NCBI GenBank assembly: GCA_963921935.1
Contig: OY998176.1
Span: 51,175,813 to 51,239,812, forward strand
Direction: 5' to 3'
DNA from: Galeruca laticollis
Lineage: Eukaryota; Arthropoda; Insecta; Coleoptera; Chrysomelidae
Length of the DNA: 64,000 nucleotides
Shown here: piece after piece, positions 42,406 to 54,354 of the stretch
Position numbering within the stretch: the stretch's first letter is position 1
Layout: each line of letters begins with the position of its first letter
The notes under the pieces: generated by a model
Database searches by the model: none
Told to the model about the DNA's origin: nothing
Seen by the model: the letters and a program-made list of their open reading frames with translations, nothing else
Position numbers and translations under genes: made by a program

Positions 42406-42420
42406 CATAATTGTTCAGAA

Positions 42421-43540
42421 AAGTATTTTAGTTTGGATCAGAACCGGCCCTGTCTCACAGTTGGGCTGTTTGAAAAGACGATGGTACATCGGTGTGAAAA
42501 TCGATTAGCATAATCACTTGACTTAAGATTGATGTTTAAAATCAAAAATTTAATAATACCAAGTCATTTTATTGCCAAATAAATTAGTTCAATCTAAAAT
42601 AGAATAAAACAAGAAAAAAACTGACAAATCTTAGTGTTTTAGGATTTTTCTGTTAATTTCGTTTATGATTAATAACATTTAATTAAAACTAATGTCAGTA
42701 GTCTCAATTTTTTTCTTTTTGTGTTAAAACTGCTAAATCACATACATTTTTTGATAGGTACACCAAAATTTAGATTAAGTACAGAAAACGCATTTCTTAA
42801 ACCAATCAAACATTAAAGACTGGATTGATATACCTCCGCTGCTTAATTTTCGCAACAAATTTACTCAAATTGACTCATAGATTATATTATTTTAGCTCAA
42901 TCATTGGATTATAATTTTATCAAATAATAATATCCGACAACAATCAGATCCAATTTGAGAAATTGAGATTATTGGTCTTGGTACGATAAGTTCCATAATT
43001 ACTATAATCTCAACAAGCATCATAATGAATGTTTTTACATGTTTCACAGTTGCATACATTTTCAAATAAAATCATTTAGGAATGAATTGTATGGCAGAAA
43101 GTTCTGGGGGCATTAGCAGTAAATACCTCTAGGTATATTAATTTGAAATATTTGAAAATTTAACACAGAACACAGATTAATATATTAATGTAGTTTTGAT
43201 CTATAGTTAAAATGGGATCAATAAAATAAATGCTTAATTTCTATTATATTTAGATAAAATGTATTCCTGTCTATAGATTAAGTTATTCGTACAATTTACC
43301 AAAATTTAGAATAAGAAGAGAAAAAAAAATAATCTGTCAACTGGAAACAATCAAATATATAGCTAATTCTATCCAATTTTTGCTACGATTATCAAGCATT
43401 TGACTAAGTCAATAAAAATCTTCTAGAATCAAGCATTTATTTTGACAAAATCTGTAATATAAGGATTAAATTGAGCAAATAATTTTCTTTTTAACGGTTT
43501 TGGCTATTTGTGTGCGTGATTTTGGAAATGTTTATCATTT
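42421..43540. other. AT-rich stretch without recognised features
   Basis: No supported coding or repeats. Confidence 0.45.
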
Positions 43541-43549
43541 AGTATGTCC

Positions 43550-43800
43550 AGACCCTTCGTCTTCGTCAGCTCGCTGGTCGCATACACAACACAACCCTTG
43601 TGTTGTGGTCGCATACTTTTCATACTTTACTTATAAATTTTAACGGGCACGCGGGCGGGTGGTGAGTTGTGAACGTGTCTCACGTTGTGCGCGCCGGAGG
43701 AAGAAACAAATCTAGTTTTTGGTTGGATGAGAATATACCAATAACTGATCCCATTCTGTTCTGAGCGTTGTCTTGGTTTGATCCCTGGTAGTTTTTCTAG
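43550..43800 (+). promoter_or_regulatory. Putative promoter and noncoding first exon of SAM-like gene
   Basis: A locally GC-richer patch (43640-43700, GGGCACGCGGGCGGGTGGTG) in AT-rich DNA is followed by TTTTTCTAG|GTAAGTAC, a near-perfect 5' splice site at 43800/43801. No open frame spans it, so it would be a 5' UTR exon. The transcription start is not determinable. Confidence 0.4.
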
Positions 43801-44235
43801 GTAAGTACAAAATAAACAACTTTTTCATGTAGACACTAATGAGTAGTGCAAAAAGGATGCAATTATTAATACTACACTCCGTACAGTTTGTTGAAGTAAA
43901 TACATACCTAACTTTTGTTGATCTTATTTAAGTGAAAACTTCGTATAGGAGCTCGGACGCTACATAATACATGATACAATAGATTCCAAGGACTTTACCA
44001 AGACTTTAACTACAAGTTGTTTTTGTGTTACGAGTTTTAATTCTTACACACGTAATTGTTGAAGTTTTCTCTTCTGTCGGCACTTCCAGAGTGCCACTGT
44101 TATTTTTTTGTCTAATAAGTATTCAGTACACATTTTAATTGAATTGCTATAGAATTTAGAATCTTCAAAATGATTGAGAGATTGCTACCAAGCAAATTGG
44201 AAAATAAATTTTAGCAGTTATTTGAATTGTTTTAG

Positions 44236-45124
44236 GACTTCTTCAATTTTGCTTTGGTTGGTACCTAAAAAATTCAAATGGATAATATATATCAGGATCC
44301 ATATTCAGGGTATACGCACTACGGCACTATTACATTGACAGAAAATCAAGAACAAAACGTATCATCAGACACAGATAATAACGAGAGTGGAAACACTTAC
44401 CGGTTTGTCATTTTCCAATTTTGATCACAGCCTGAATAAAAATGGAATTCTTTGTTTATTAAAAGAATGGGGTATGCCCCACCTTTTTGATACACTCACA
44501 AGTAAGCTTCTTTTTTATTTTTTTTATCACATTATGCAAAAATGTGCAATATACAAGGTTTTTCTCAGAAATCAAATATTTTTCATTTAAATTTAAAAAA
44601 CTATAACAGAGACAAATTGAATATCAGTAAATCGAGATCCAAAACACAATGGTTATTTTATATCTTTTTCGGGTGCATTTCAACCTGCAATCAATCGTCA
44701 AAGTGTAGTTTGTCGATTGTCTCCCATTACATTTCATTTTCGATTAGAAAACGATAATTTCAAATCGCAAAATGTCACTTTCCATGCATGTTCTAGAAAA
44801 ATGTTATTCAGTTGCTATGTAGTTGCCATGGATTTCTTTTTCAAATTATTTCTCATATCATAGTATATATAGTATGAATGCTATTCTCAGTTATCATGGA
44901 TAACTTGAATGAAACTATGAAGTTTTAAAAGCTTCTTGCAAAATTCCGGGACCCAGCACCGCCTGTATCATGCACATTTTTTGCTAAGTTTGATTTTAGG
45001 GTAATTTTAAAGTATAATTACTAATGTGTGTTGATATTTAGTAAAAATATGAAATTGTTTTTGCAGAGGCCGGAATTTCCACTTCAAACTCATTTAAATA
45101 TATGACGGAACGGGACCTGGGCAG
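44236..45124 (+). CDS. Candidate host gene exons encoding a SAM-like domain
   Basis: Exon 2: acceptor TTGTTTTAG|GACTTC at 44235/44236, ATG at 44278, donor CACAA|GTAAGC at 44501/44502. Exon 3: acceptor TTTTTGCAG|AGGCC at 45066/45067, donor GGCAG|GTGATT at 45124/45125. Spliced in the frame running through 44387-44501, the reading is HSLNKNGILCLLKEWGMPHL then FDTLTKAGISTSNSFKYMTE RDLG, resembling the SAM-type domains of many insect genes (W-G-L...F...G-I...F...L-T-E-x-D-L). Oddity: the ATG at 44278 (MDNIYQDPYSGYTHYG...) is in a different frame and stops at ~44423, so the SAM frame needs another entry exon, a different start or a correction of one base. No next exon was found. Confidence 0.45.
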
Positions 45125-45125
45125 G

Positions 45126-46428
45126 TGATTACTAGTAGCTAGAATAAAATAATTTAGTTATCATTTCATTTTACTTCAGATTTGTACAATTATTTCAAAT
45201 AAATATTAATTAAACAAAAACTTCGTTTTTTTTGGTAATATTTCCCCACCATTACCACGGCTAATAATGAAAATCAATATTACAGCCAGCAATCAAATAT
45301 TGAATACAAATAATCAAAAGATTAGAAAAGTTTAACTTAATTATTGGATTAAAACATTCGAGATTCAGATAAATCCGATTCATTTATTACTTAAAAATTA
45401 GACATATTACATCAAATTATTGCAAAAAGTAATAAAATTATTTGATAAATTTAATCCTAATTATTCGTAAATTTACTGTCTTTCGTCATCTTTTTCTAAA
45501 AGCAATCATATATCTATCAAATATTGTCTACAATTAACTTAAACTGATCTAAAAATTGCTTAATACAATTCAACACTTAGCTAAATTTAAGAAATATAGG
45601 AATATTATAGGCAAATTAAATTTTATTTTTGCTAATATTAATCAAACTTTTGTTGTTATTTAATGCAACTCGTTTACTGCTACTTATCATGGCTTGATAA
45701 ATTTTAGCTTGACAAATAAATCAATCGAATCATGTATCGATATTAATCTAAATTTGGATTGGCGCTATATTGATCAAAAATTTGATTGTAATACTACCTT
45801 ACTGGAATAATAGTATCCAATATTTCTTTCCGTATACTCACGGTTTGCACCTGATGTAAACAAATCACTGATCACTTGGTTGTTGCACTTTTTAGAAATA
45901 TTCAATTTAATAGGTCGTATATTTTTATACAGAGCTGATAGAAACGACGTGTATCGCATTCGAATTTAGGGTCGATCTCCTAAAGACGTTATAAATCTAA
46001 TCTACGCTAAATTGTATTCAGAAACTAAATGTTTGTTTAACGGTTCCGTTATACTTGACATAATCAAGCTAAAATAAAATCAGTGGGTAACGACTGGTTA
46101 AATTCTCATTATTGTCAAACTGTTATAAGTTCTTGCTAACAGAAGCTTTATAATATTGTTTAAAATTACTGTTGCAAATAATTAAAAGGTAAATAAATAT
46201 TATTAATAACTTTCTATCTTTTTTGATTGGAATAAGACCTTTATTTTTCATAAAATATTTTTATTCCACTTTGACATTTCATTTCAAAGCCTTTAAATGT
46301 TTTCAATAACGACTGTGAAATTGATTATCAAATAAAATACAATAAAAAAGTAAAAGTAATTTGATTTTATCTTAATAAAGTAATTTGATTCCACGCTATC
46401 AATATTTCTTCGTAAGTCTTTTTCACTA
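45126..46428. other. AT-rich stretch, possible intron of the SAM-like gene
   Basis: No coding or repeat could be supported. Confidence 0.4.
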
Positions 46429-47190
46429 ATGGATACAGACCTATCATCTTTATCGGAGGAAAGTGATCAAGAAGAGGAAACAATATATCGAAGAATTCGG
46501 TTCATAAGATCTCAAATTAGTGCCTTTGATGATGTTAATTTTAAGGCCAGATTATTGTATTAAATATTTTAGGTAGAATTGGTAATCATCGGGAGATAAA
46601 AGTGCATGGTAACCGTTCCATGGAACCAATGTCCCAACTACTTCTTACATTGAGATTTTATGATAATATTTCGCTGCACTCAATGTCACGAATAATTAAA
46701 AGAGTTACGCACTATATTGCGCTGTTAGTGCAAGAAAAAATTAAAGTGCCACTGAGCCAGTAAGAAATTGTTGAAGTATGAATCCAATTTTGCGAGATAA
46801 AAGAAATTTCCCCGGATTCATTGGTGCTGGAGATTGTACGCATATAAAAATATTGTCTCTTTGCGGAAGAGATGCAGAACTGAATCGCAACCGAAAAGGA
46901 TACTTTTCTTTAAATGTGCAAGTAATGTGTGCTCAGAACATGACTCAACTATATTAAATGATAGATAGGCCCTTTAGCTGTTGATTTGACTCGTGGAAGA
47001 TATGGCGCAAACAATTTTTTTTCCTAGGTGTTAGTGCACATCCATGTAAGATGTATTTATTAACACCTGTGTTAAATCCAGCTTCTGCTAAAGAAGAGTA
47101 CAGCAGAGAACAAATTGCCACAAGAAATACTATGGAGAGGTGTTTCGGACCTCTTAAACGAAGATTTGCCTGTTTGGCCGAATAACTGAA
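46429..47190 (+). pseudogene. PIF/Harbinger transposase remnant
   Basis: ATG at 46429: MDTDLSSLSEESDQEEETIY RRIRF, stop after ~43 codons. Then in shifted frames PMSQLLLTLRFYDN-like sequence (46620-46670), NFPGFIGAGDCTHIKI (first catalytic Asp, ~46810-46850), GYFSLNVQVMCAQNM, YLLTPVLNPASAKEEYSREQ and NTMERCFGPLKRRFACLAE (Glu block, ~47130-47180). The segment around the second catalytic Asp is deleted (RYGAN...GVSAHPCKM). Terminal repeats were not identified. Confidence 0.85.
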
Positions 47191-47194
47191 ATCT

Positions 47195-48855
47195 TAGAAC
47201 TTTGATTTAGAATAGCGACGAAAAGTTGCCTTTTAAATATAAAAAGAAATTATGTAAGTTCTATTTTTCATCAATTTACGTTTTTCACTCTCCACAGGGC
47301 GATACTAATTTTGAAAATATGTAAATTATTTTGATTTGGAGTAGCGAAAAACAGTTTCCTTTTAGCAATACAAGCAAAATACACATTTTCCGTTCTTTCA
47401 TCAGATCACTTTTTTCACCCTTTACATATATACATTATTATTTGTCATTATAGATCTTTCGCTTTACATTTTTTATTAGTTGTTATAGTTGCTTTGTAAT
47501 TTTTTTCTAAACGATTGCTATTTTAAATTGAGATTGCAAGTAAATATTTCTTTGTGTAATAAAGAAATTTGAAAACTTTTTGTTCATATTATTTGTTTTA
47601 AGATAAAATTGAATATATTCAGGCATGTAGTTGAATAAAGAGCCTACATGTCAAATAAAATTTGAAAGCAACCAACAGAAACTCTGAAACTGATACAAAT
47701 ATGGTTAGATAGAAGCAATAGAGTTTTCAAACTAAATGACCTATTTTCAATCATGTAAATTTGCAACTTTTTCGCAATTTCTAAACATGAAACAAACAAA
47801 AGTTTATAATTATGAAAACATTTTATTAAGTTAATATGAATGGTACGAATCTTGAAAGGTAGAATGTGTCAATTTTTAGTCCATTCTTGTTTTCTAGAAA
47901 ATCACATAATGCTGTCACTTGGTGTCCATATTAATAAATAGCACTTATCCTTTCATGCAATATGAAATGCACCTTGTATCTGGTGATAATAGTTATATTT
48001 TTCAATTAACACTGTTATGTTTTCATCAAAATGAATTATGTAATTCTTGTCTTTTGAGAGCCGTTATAATTTCTCTTAATTCGGATACTTGAAAGGACAC
48101 TTCGCTTCAATTAAGCATTTTTCGCTAACAAACCTATATTTTTATTGAAAAAGGGTTCTAAGAGATTGATGAAGGATGTTTTGATGATACTAGAACAAAT
48201 AATCAGTATTATTTATCTGATATTTTCACATTAATCAAATAATTCAGTAAACACAACCTCAAACATAGCCTATAAAATCAAAAATAGTGATTGCAGTTTA
48301 ATTTACATTTTCATAATTATTATTTTTGATATTGGGTAGATACGATTACTTACTATTTAACATTTTATTTCTTCCAAAAACATTTATGTAACGCTTAAAT
48401 AATCAAAAATCTACAATTAAATGGAAATTCTTATGTTAAGATACAACCTGAAAAACAGAGATAAGGTTAGTGGTCGTGCTCAAAATCTCAAAGAATTGAA
48501 ATATTTGAAACCAAAACATCGAAATAGCTGATCCAAAGATACATTCGATTGATTCGTCAAGAGTGGAAAGACAGAGAGAAAATAGGTTGTATTAAGTAAA
48601 AGCCGATTCAGTACTACTAGCGACATCTATCGTAAATATTTTGAACCTTATAATTACTAGATAAGTAACTAGTTTTGTGTACGTTTTCAGGTTTATATAC
48701 CTGTGAGGAGGCCCCTCTTAAGTTACTGTCTCCGATATAAAAATGTGTGAACTTCGTCTATCTCAACCTGTTGGGTACACAATTCTTATTAAATAATTAG
48801 CAGTAAATAAAACTCACAATCAGTACTACAGCATATATTAGTAAAATGTGAAGAA
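47195..48855. other. AT-rich stretch without recognised features
   Basis: No supported coding or repeats. Confidence 0.45.
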
Positions 48856-48860
48856 GAACA

Positions 48861-48892
48861 ACTAGTTTCGGCTCACTGAGCCATCATTAGGC
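48861..48892 (-). ncRNA. Hammerhead-like motif at Penelope B 3' end
   Basis: The minus strand reads CTAATGATGGCTC-AGT-GAGCCGAAACTAG: a CUGAUGA-like core half (here CUAAUGA), a 5-bp stem II GGCUC/GAGCC and GAAAC. Penelope terminal repeats are known to carry hammerhead ribozymes. The G-to-A change in the core would probably weaken cleavage. Confidence 0.5.
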
Positions 48893-49913
48893 CTGTAAAA
48901 GGTATCAAGATAGAAAAATAGGAATTCACAACATGTCGAATTACCTTAATGTACATCAATCCATATGTGAATAATTGAAAGTGAAAGCCGTCACATGTCC
49001 GTGGCATCCAGTAATCTCAGAACTATGTCAGTAGACAATATATGGATTTACTGTAGAGGAAATCATCAATAGAAATAGTAATGAAACAATCCTCATTACT
49101 ATGGAAAACGTCGAGCACAATAAAATAAAATTGAACAAAACATAACAGGACAACATTAAGGAAAGTCATAAAAAATTTGGTCAAAGTATAACAGAAAATA
49201 AAACAAAACTGGACATCGTCGTATGACAGAATATGTCCGAAGTCAAAAGTCCAGTATTGTAGTACAATGACTCAGTAAATCCCAAATAGACAAGATGGTC
49301 GGAGAACTGACAAATGACAAGGACCAATGACGGCACACAATAACAAAATGAACAATCTTTCAAAACAGAGATGAATGAGACATAGTAACTATCATGTAAA
49401 GAAATTATCTAAAATACAGTATAATGTAAGAGCACAAAGTCTTATAACAATATCATAAAGTAATCGTAAAAACTATGATAAGCCACGACAATTAAGAAGA
49501 AAAAGAGTAAACATAAAAGGCCAAAAATATTCTAATAAATCGTGACACAGTTAAAATTTATGAAATGAGAACCTTGAAAGAAAATAACAATTCAAGCGTA
49601 GCATTGAAAATCAATATCAACAATACATCAAAAGTGTAAAATAATTGTGAATATCTGGAATCTATAGTAGGTATTTATCAGTATAAAAGAAGAATCCGTA
49701 AGATGACAGGAATTATGGAAGAAAAAAGACCGTAACTGAAGTTGACTGATAAACAAACAAACCATGTTTGTTAGGGAATAAATAGTTTTCTAAAGGTTGT
49801 AATTGTTCGTTCAGACATAAGATCGAAGGATCGTTAAATATGCGACGTATTTCAGACATCTCTAAAAGGTTAAGTCGAACACCCTTCACACACTGATGTA
49901 AAAGTCTGACATC

Positions 49914-50114
49914 CTAAAAATTAAAATCAAGTAGTTCCGATAAAATATGGTTTGCAAATGATGACGGAGTATTATATATGTCTGTGTTCATATATCTTTT
50001 GATATAATATTGATGTTCCTTTAACCGAGACTCTAACCTGCGTCCAGACTGGCCCACATATACGGCATTGCAAGAACCACAAGGCAGCTGATAAACCCCT
50101 GACCTATGGAACAA
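49914..50114 (-). pseudogene. Penelope B GIY-YIG endonuclease domain
   Basis: RSGVYQLPCGSCNAVYVGQS GRRLESRLKEHQYYIKRY: G-V-Y and Y-V-G pair, Cys pair and catalytic Arg. The C-terminal remainder ends with a stop at 49914. Frame broken from RT by the ~220-nt region in between. Confidence 0.85.
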
Positions 50115-50335
50115 ATTTCCACGTTATAATTGGTTTTAAAAGCGACTCCAACACTATGTCTTCTAAGAATGCTGGAAATTTTATAAGATAATGGACCCAC
50201 GAAATTCAAGGTACCTGAAATTGAATGGTCCTGAGATGGTGATATAGAAGTATAAAAACTCAGTTTAAACTTAGAGTAAAGTTTGTCAAAAATCTTATTG
50301 AAAATGTGTAAAGGAAAATTGTTTTTTAATGCTGT

Positions 50336-51107
50336 CTATTTAATAGTACTTATTTCCCTATTGAAAGAAGAATCTGAAAGAAGTATTTTGAAGGATCTAG
50401 TAAGAAAGGAATATAAAGCTGCATATTTATGGGACGAGGGATGGTTTGAATGATAGTCAATAATTGAATCAGTTGTGGTATGTTTTCTATATTTATCAAA
50501 TTGAAAACTAGAGGTATGAATGTTGCGCATGATGAGGAAATCCAATAACGGTAAGCAATTATCAACCTCAAACTCAATAGTGAAGCTAATTCGTGGGTGA
50601 ACAGTATTCAAAAAATCAAGGAAGGAATAAGCATCTGAATGACTACCTCGAAAAAGGACCACAAAATCTGTAATAGAACAAAATTGAATCTATGAAATTT
50701 GGGTTATTTAAGAAAATTCTCTCTAGGTTATTCATAATTACGTCCGCCAAAAAGGGAGATAAACAGCTACCCATAGCCAAACCCGTGCATTGTCTAAAAA
50801 AGTTATTGTTAAATTTGAAAAAAATTTGCTCCAAGGCAAGACCATGAACATAACAAATATCCAAAATCAAAAAAGTGTCGATATGATTAGCAAAAAGTAA
50901 CTCTCTGATCAGCATAATACACTTATCAGGGGGTATGCTAGGAAATGAGTTTTTGACATCTAGAGGGATTAAGAAGGAATCGTTAGGTATAAAAAAGTCT
51001 TTAATTCTGTCAGATAAGTCAACTGAGTTCTTTATGGAAAACTGATTTTGGAAAGAAGTAAGATGACGAAGTATATCATTCAGGAAAATAATTAATATTT
51101 GGTTCAA
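50336..51107 (-). pseudogene. Penelope B reverse transcriptase
   Basis: Block 50643-51107: LIPLDVKNSFPSIPPDKCIM (first catalytic Asp in LDVKNSF), RQCTGLAMGSCLSPFLADVI MNNLE (motif B), then SILFYYRF where YxDD should follow. Block 50336-50662 resumes in another frame with VLFRGSHSDAYSFLDFLN and SFTIEFEVDNCLPLLDFLIM, then DYHSNHPSSHKYAALYSFLT. A small deletion at the frame break removes the catalytic Y-V-D-D. Confidence 0.85.
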
Positions 51108-51460
51108 AAGGACAATAATTCATAATAAATATCTGTGCAATTTTTCCTTTCGTGGAAAACGCGACATTCATTATTTGACCAGAAGAATACTTTTTGGGAG
51201 CATTTAATATATGTTCATAAGACTGTGGTAAATAGATACAAAGGAAAGTTTTGTTGGCTTATGTGAACTATCCTTAACTAATTTCAGCATCATATTTCGC
51301 CAAATTTAACTAAACTATGAAGCTCTCCAGGAATATTCTATTGAATTAAACCAAAAACTCTTATATTTTATATGAAAAAATGTTCTCCTTATTTAGAGAA
51401 CAGAGATTAAAATTTCTCTTATGCATTCTCCCAATAAATTCGTCGCTAATTAAAAAAAAA

Positions 51461-51727
51461 TTAAAACCTATGGGAAACAAAAAAATGTTCTAATAAAAAG
51501 CGCCTAATATCTCGTACACATAACTGAGCATCAACATGTCTCAAGGTAGAAGCAAACGATGTTTTATAAACACTTTCAAAAGCAATAAATTTGTTGGTTT
51601 TATTTTGGCCTCTCGCTTTTAATACTAAATCTGTGTCTTTAGAATAAGCGTATGCTTTGTCGGTATCGGTGTGTCCGTGTCTAGAAAGAGCTTTAAAGCT
51701 CTTAAGATCTCTTACTGTAAGGGCCAA
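51461..51727 (-). pseudogene. Open block upstream of Penelope B RT, possibly its N-terminus
   Basis: 88 codons with ARGQNKTNKFIAFESVYKTS and LRHVDAQLCVRDIRRFLLEH. Same strand and close to RT, but no domain recognised; stops lie between it and RT. Confidence 0.3.
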
Positions 51728-51734
51728 ATTGCCG

Positions 51735-52570
51735 AGAAGTCGGCGGAATTCCGCGCGAGCTACGCATTTTTTGACTACTGTAAGAATTTAAAATTGATCA
51801 TAGGCAATTTTAACGTTGCTATGAAAGTTTCTTTCTTCAGAGAGCAACAGAGACGGGTAGCCAACATGGTATTTGATACTTTTTATGATGAACTTATGTC
51901 AGTGGTATAATCGTTCTCATGTGGGTTACTAATAAAAAGTCGGTTGTTTTATTACGGTTAAAGTAGTTTACGAAATAATCTCCGAAAGTGACATTTTACG
52001 AGGTAATCAGGAATTTTCAAGGAGTTATGTAAAATTACTTTTGGACTGTGTTACATACAATATTTTTTCTGCAGCCATTTTGTATATTAAAAAAGATATC
52101 GATGGATAATATGAACGTATGAACTTCATATAGACCATGACATATAACAATCACTCTTATGAATATACTATTATTAAATATTTTTTTCATAATTCAAATA
52201 ACGTGCTCGGCTACTAAGGCGAATCGCACATGTACAATTAAATACACAACTAAATTAAGAAATTAAACAGAAGTTGTATTGGATAGGCAACAATCATCAT
52301 TTATCGATCATGTTTTCTTTCTGAACTTACATAGAACTCATTCTGCATCATTAATAATAATAATAACAATTGAAGTTTTATTCGTAATCACAGAGAAATA
52401 CGATGAATAACATACCCATCAATGTCGAAGATATTAATACATAGAGATGACTAAAATAATAAGATAAAATGAATAAAATATACTCGATAAGCGAACAAAC
52501 GCTTGTTCAGAAGAAATTTAAAATTGTAAATACAAGTAGGTACAATAAATTATAAATAATTATCAATATA
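51735..52570. other. AT-rich stretch without recognised features
   Basis: No supported coding or repeats. Confidence 0.45.
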
Positions 52571-52571
52571 T

Positions 52572-52698
<127 letters not shown>

Positions 52699-52755
52699 TC
52701 ATCATCATCATCATATGCAGCTTATTCAACCATTTTGTTATGGTGTAGCCTCCCT

Positions 52756-54354
52756 TTACATATTTATATATTTCACTTCCATGTGGGCCCATTGTTGTCT
52801 ATTGCTAGCTATGCGGCCCCAAGTTGATCCTGCGAGTTTCTTTATGTCGTAGTCCCATCTTAAGTTGGGGCGTCTTCTTGGTCTTTTCACGCCTCGGGGA
52901 TACCATTGCGTTATCTTTGTGGTCCATCTGTCGTCTGTCCTTCTAGCGAGATGCCCCGCCCATTGCCACTTTAGGGATCTGATTCTATTTATGACATCTA
53001 TCACTTGGGTCTTTTGTCTGATCCAATCAAGCCTTTTTCTATCTCTCCTTGTTATTCCAAGCATGCATCGTTCCATAGACCTCTGCGTTACCTGGAGTTT
53101 TCTAATGATATCAGTTTTCAGGGTCCAGGTTTCACAGCCGTATGTTAATACTGGTAGTACGCACTGATCAAACGCTTTCTTTTTCAAACGGAGTGACATT
53201 CTAGACTTGAAGATGATAGAGTTCTGTCCGAATGTTCTCCATGCTAATTTGATTCTTCTGTTTATTTCTGGAAGTAGAGAGCCTGATATGTGTATTAGTT
53301 GACCCAGGTATATGTATTCCTCTACTATTTCCAGGGCAGTGTTATTAATTGTTATTTCTTGTGCGTTTATCAGTCCGTTATACATTATCTTGGTCTTACT
53401 CAGATTTATTTTAAGGCCTACTTCGTTGCTTGATGCACTCAATTCATTTATTTGTTGTTGCATTTCGCCAGGGTTACTCGCTATCAGGATGATGTCATCA
53501 GCGAATCTTAGATAATTCAAGTATTCTCCATCTATATTCAGACCTGTGTTGTTCAAGCCCAGTTTTCTGAAGATGCTTTCTAGTGTTGCTGTAAATAACT
53601 TTGGTGATATTGCGTCTCCTTGTCTAACTCCTCTGCTGGTGGGGAATTCTGGTGTGCCCTCATATATCCTAACTCTCGCTTTGGCTTCCCTATATATATT
53701 TGCTAGGGTCTCAATATATGGCTTGTCGACCCCTTGTTCTGTTAGGGCATTTATTACTGCTCTGGGATATATAGAGTCGAATGCTTTCTCAAAGTCGATG
53801 AAGGCTAGTGCTAGTGGTTGGTTGTATTCTTTGGTTCGACTGATAACCTCTTTGAGGGTATGGATGTGATCTATTGTACTGAAGCCTTTGCGGAATCCAG
53901 CCTGTTCTCGTGGTTGGGCCGAGTCTAGTGTATTTTGTATTCTGTTGTGAATGATCTTTGTGAATACCTTGTACGTCACTGGTAGTAGACTTATTGGTCT
54001 GTAGTTCTTAATGTCTTCTTTGCTGCCTTTCTTGTGGATCAACACTATAAGGGCGCTGTTCCACTCTTTAGGTATGCTCCTGGACATCAGACAGTTCGTG
54101 TATAGTTTGGCAAGGTACTTCCATGTTTTAGCCCCTGCATATTTGAGTATTTCGGTCGTGATGCCGTCATTTCCCGCTGCTTTGCCATTTTTCATGCTTT
54201 TAAGTGCCATTTCTACTTCCTCCGCCAAAACTTCTGGTATGGCATCTTCTGAGTGTTCTATTATTTCTTCCAAATTTTCAGGGGCCTTGTATAGGTCTCC
54301 ATAGAATTTGGCTACTAGGCCTATTATTTCATTCCTGTCCGTGGTTCTTGTGTT
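52756..54354 (-). pseudogene. RTE-B reverse transcriptase and C-terminal region
   Basis: In frame with the endonuclease part after the TGA at 54355-54357. RT entry MALKSMKNGKAAGNDGITTE, palm A LALAFIDFEKAFDSI, motif B TSRGVRQGDAISPKLFTATL, catalytic box LRFADDIILIASN (FADD), thumb EYIYLGQLIHISG, then LTYGCETWTLKTDI and KWQWAGHLARRTDDRWTTKI with an Arg-rich WYPRGVKRPRRRPNLRWDYD tail. All catalytic residues are intact. Confidence 0.95.

Larger units (their letters stand above)
41100..42420 (-). mobile_element. Jockey-clade non-LTR element fragment (ORF1 and start of ORF2)
   Basis: Minus strand, right to left: ORF1 Gag-like protein, then the beginning of an AP-type endonuclease, truncated at ~41100. 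This 5' portion without RT is the reverse of usual 5' truncation, so the 3' part was removed later or lost by recombination. Confidence 0.75.
48858..51730 (-). mobile_element. Penelope-like element B
   Basis: Minus strand: a possible N-terminal part (51461-51727), RT (50336-51107), GIY-YIG (49914-50114), ~1 kb of 3' sequence and a hammerhead-like motif at 48861-48892. The family is distinct from Penelope A by sequence. Boundaries are approximate. Confidence 0.8.

Noticed and set aside
53312..54304. Plus-strand open frames across 52.8-55.5 kb
   Set aside because: They are antisense shadows of the RTE-B ORF, which has clear catalytic motifs on the minus strand.
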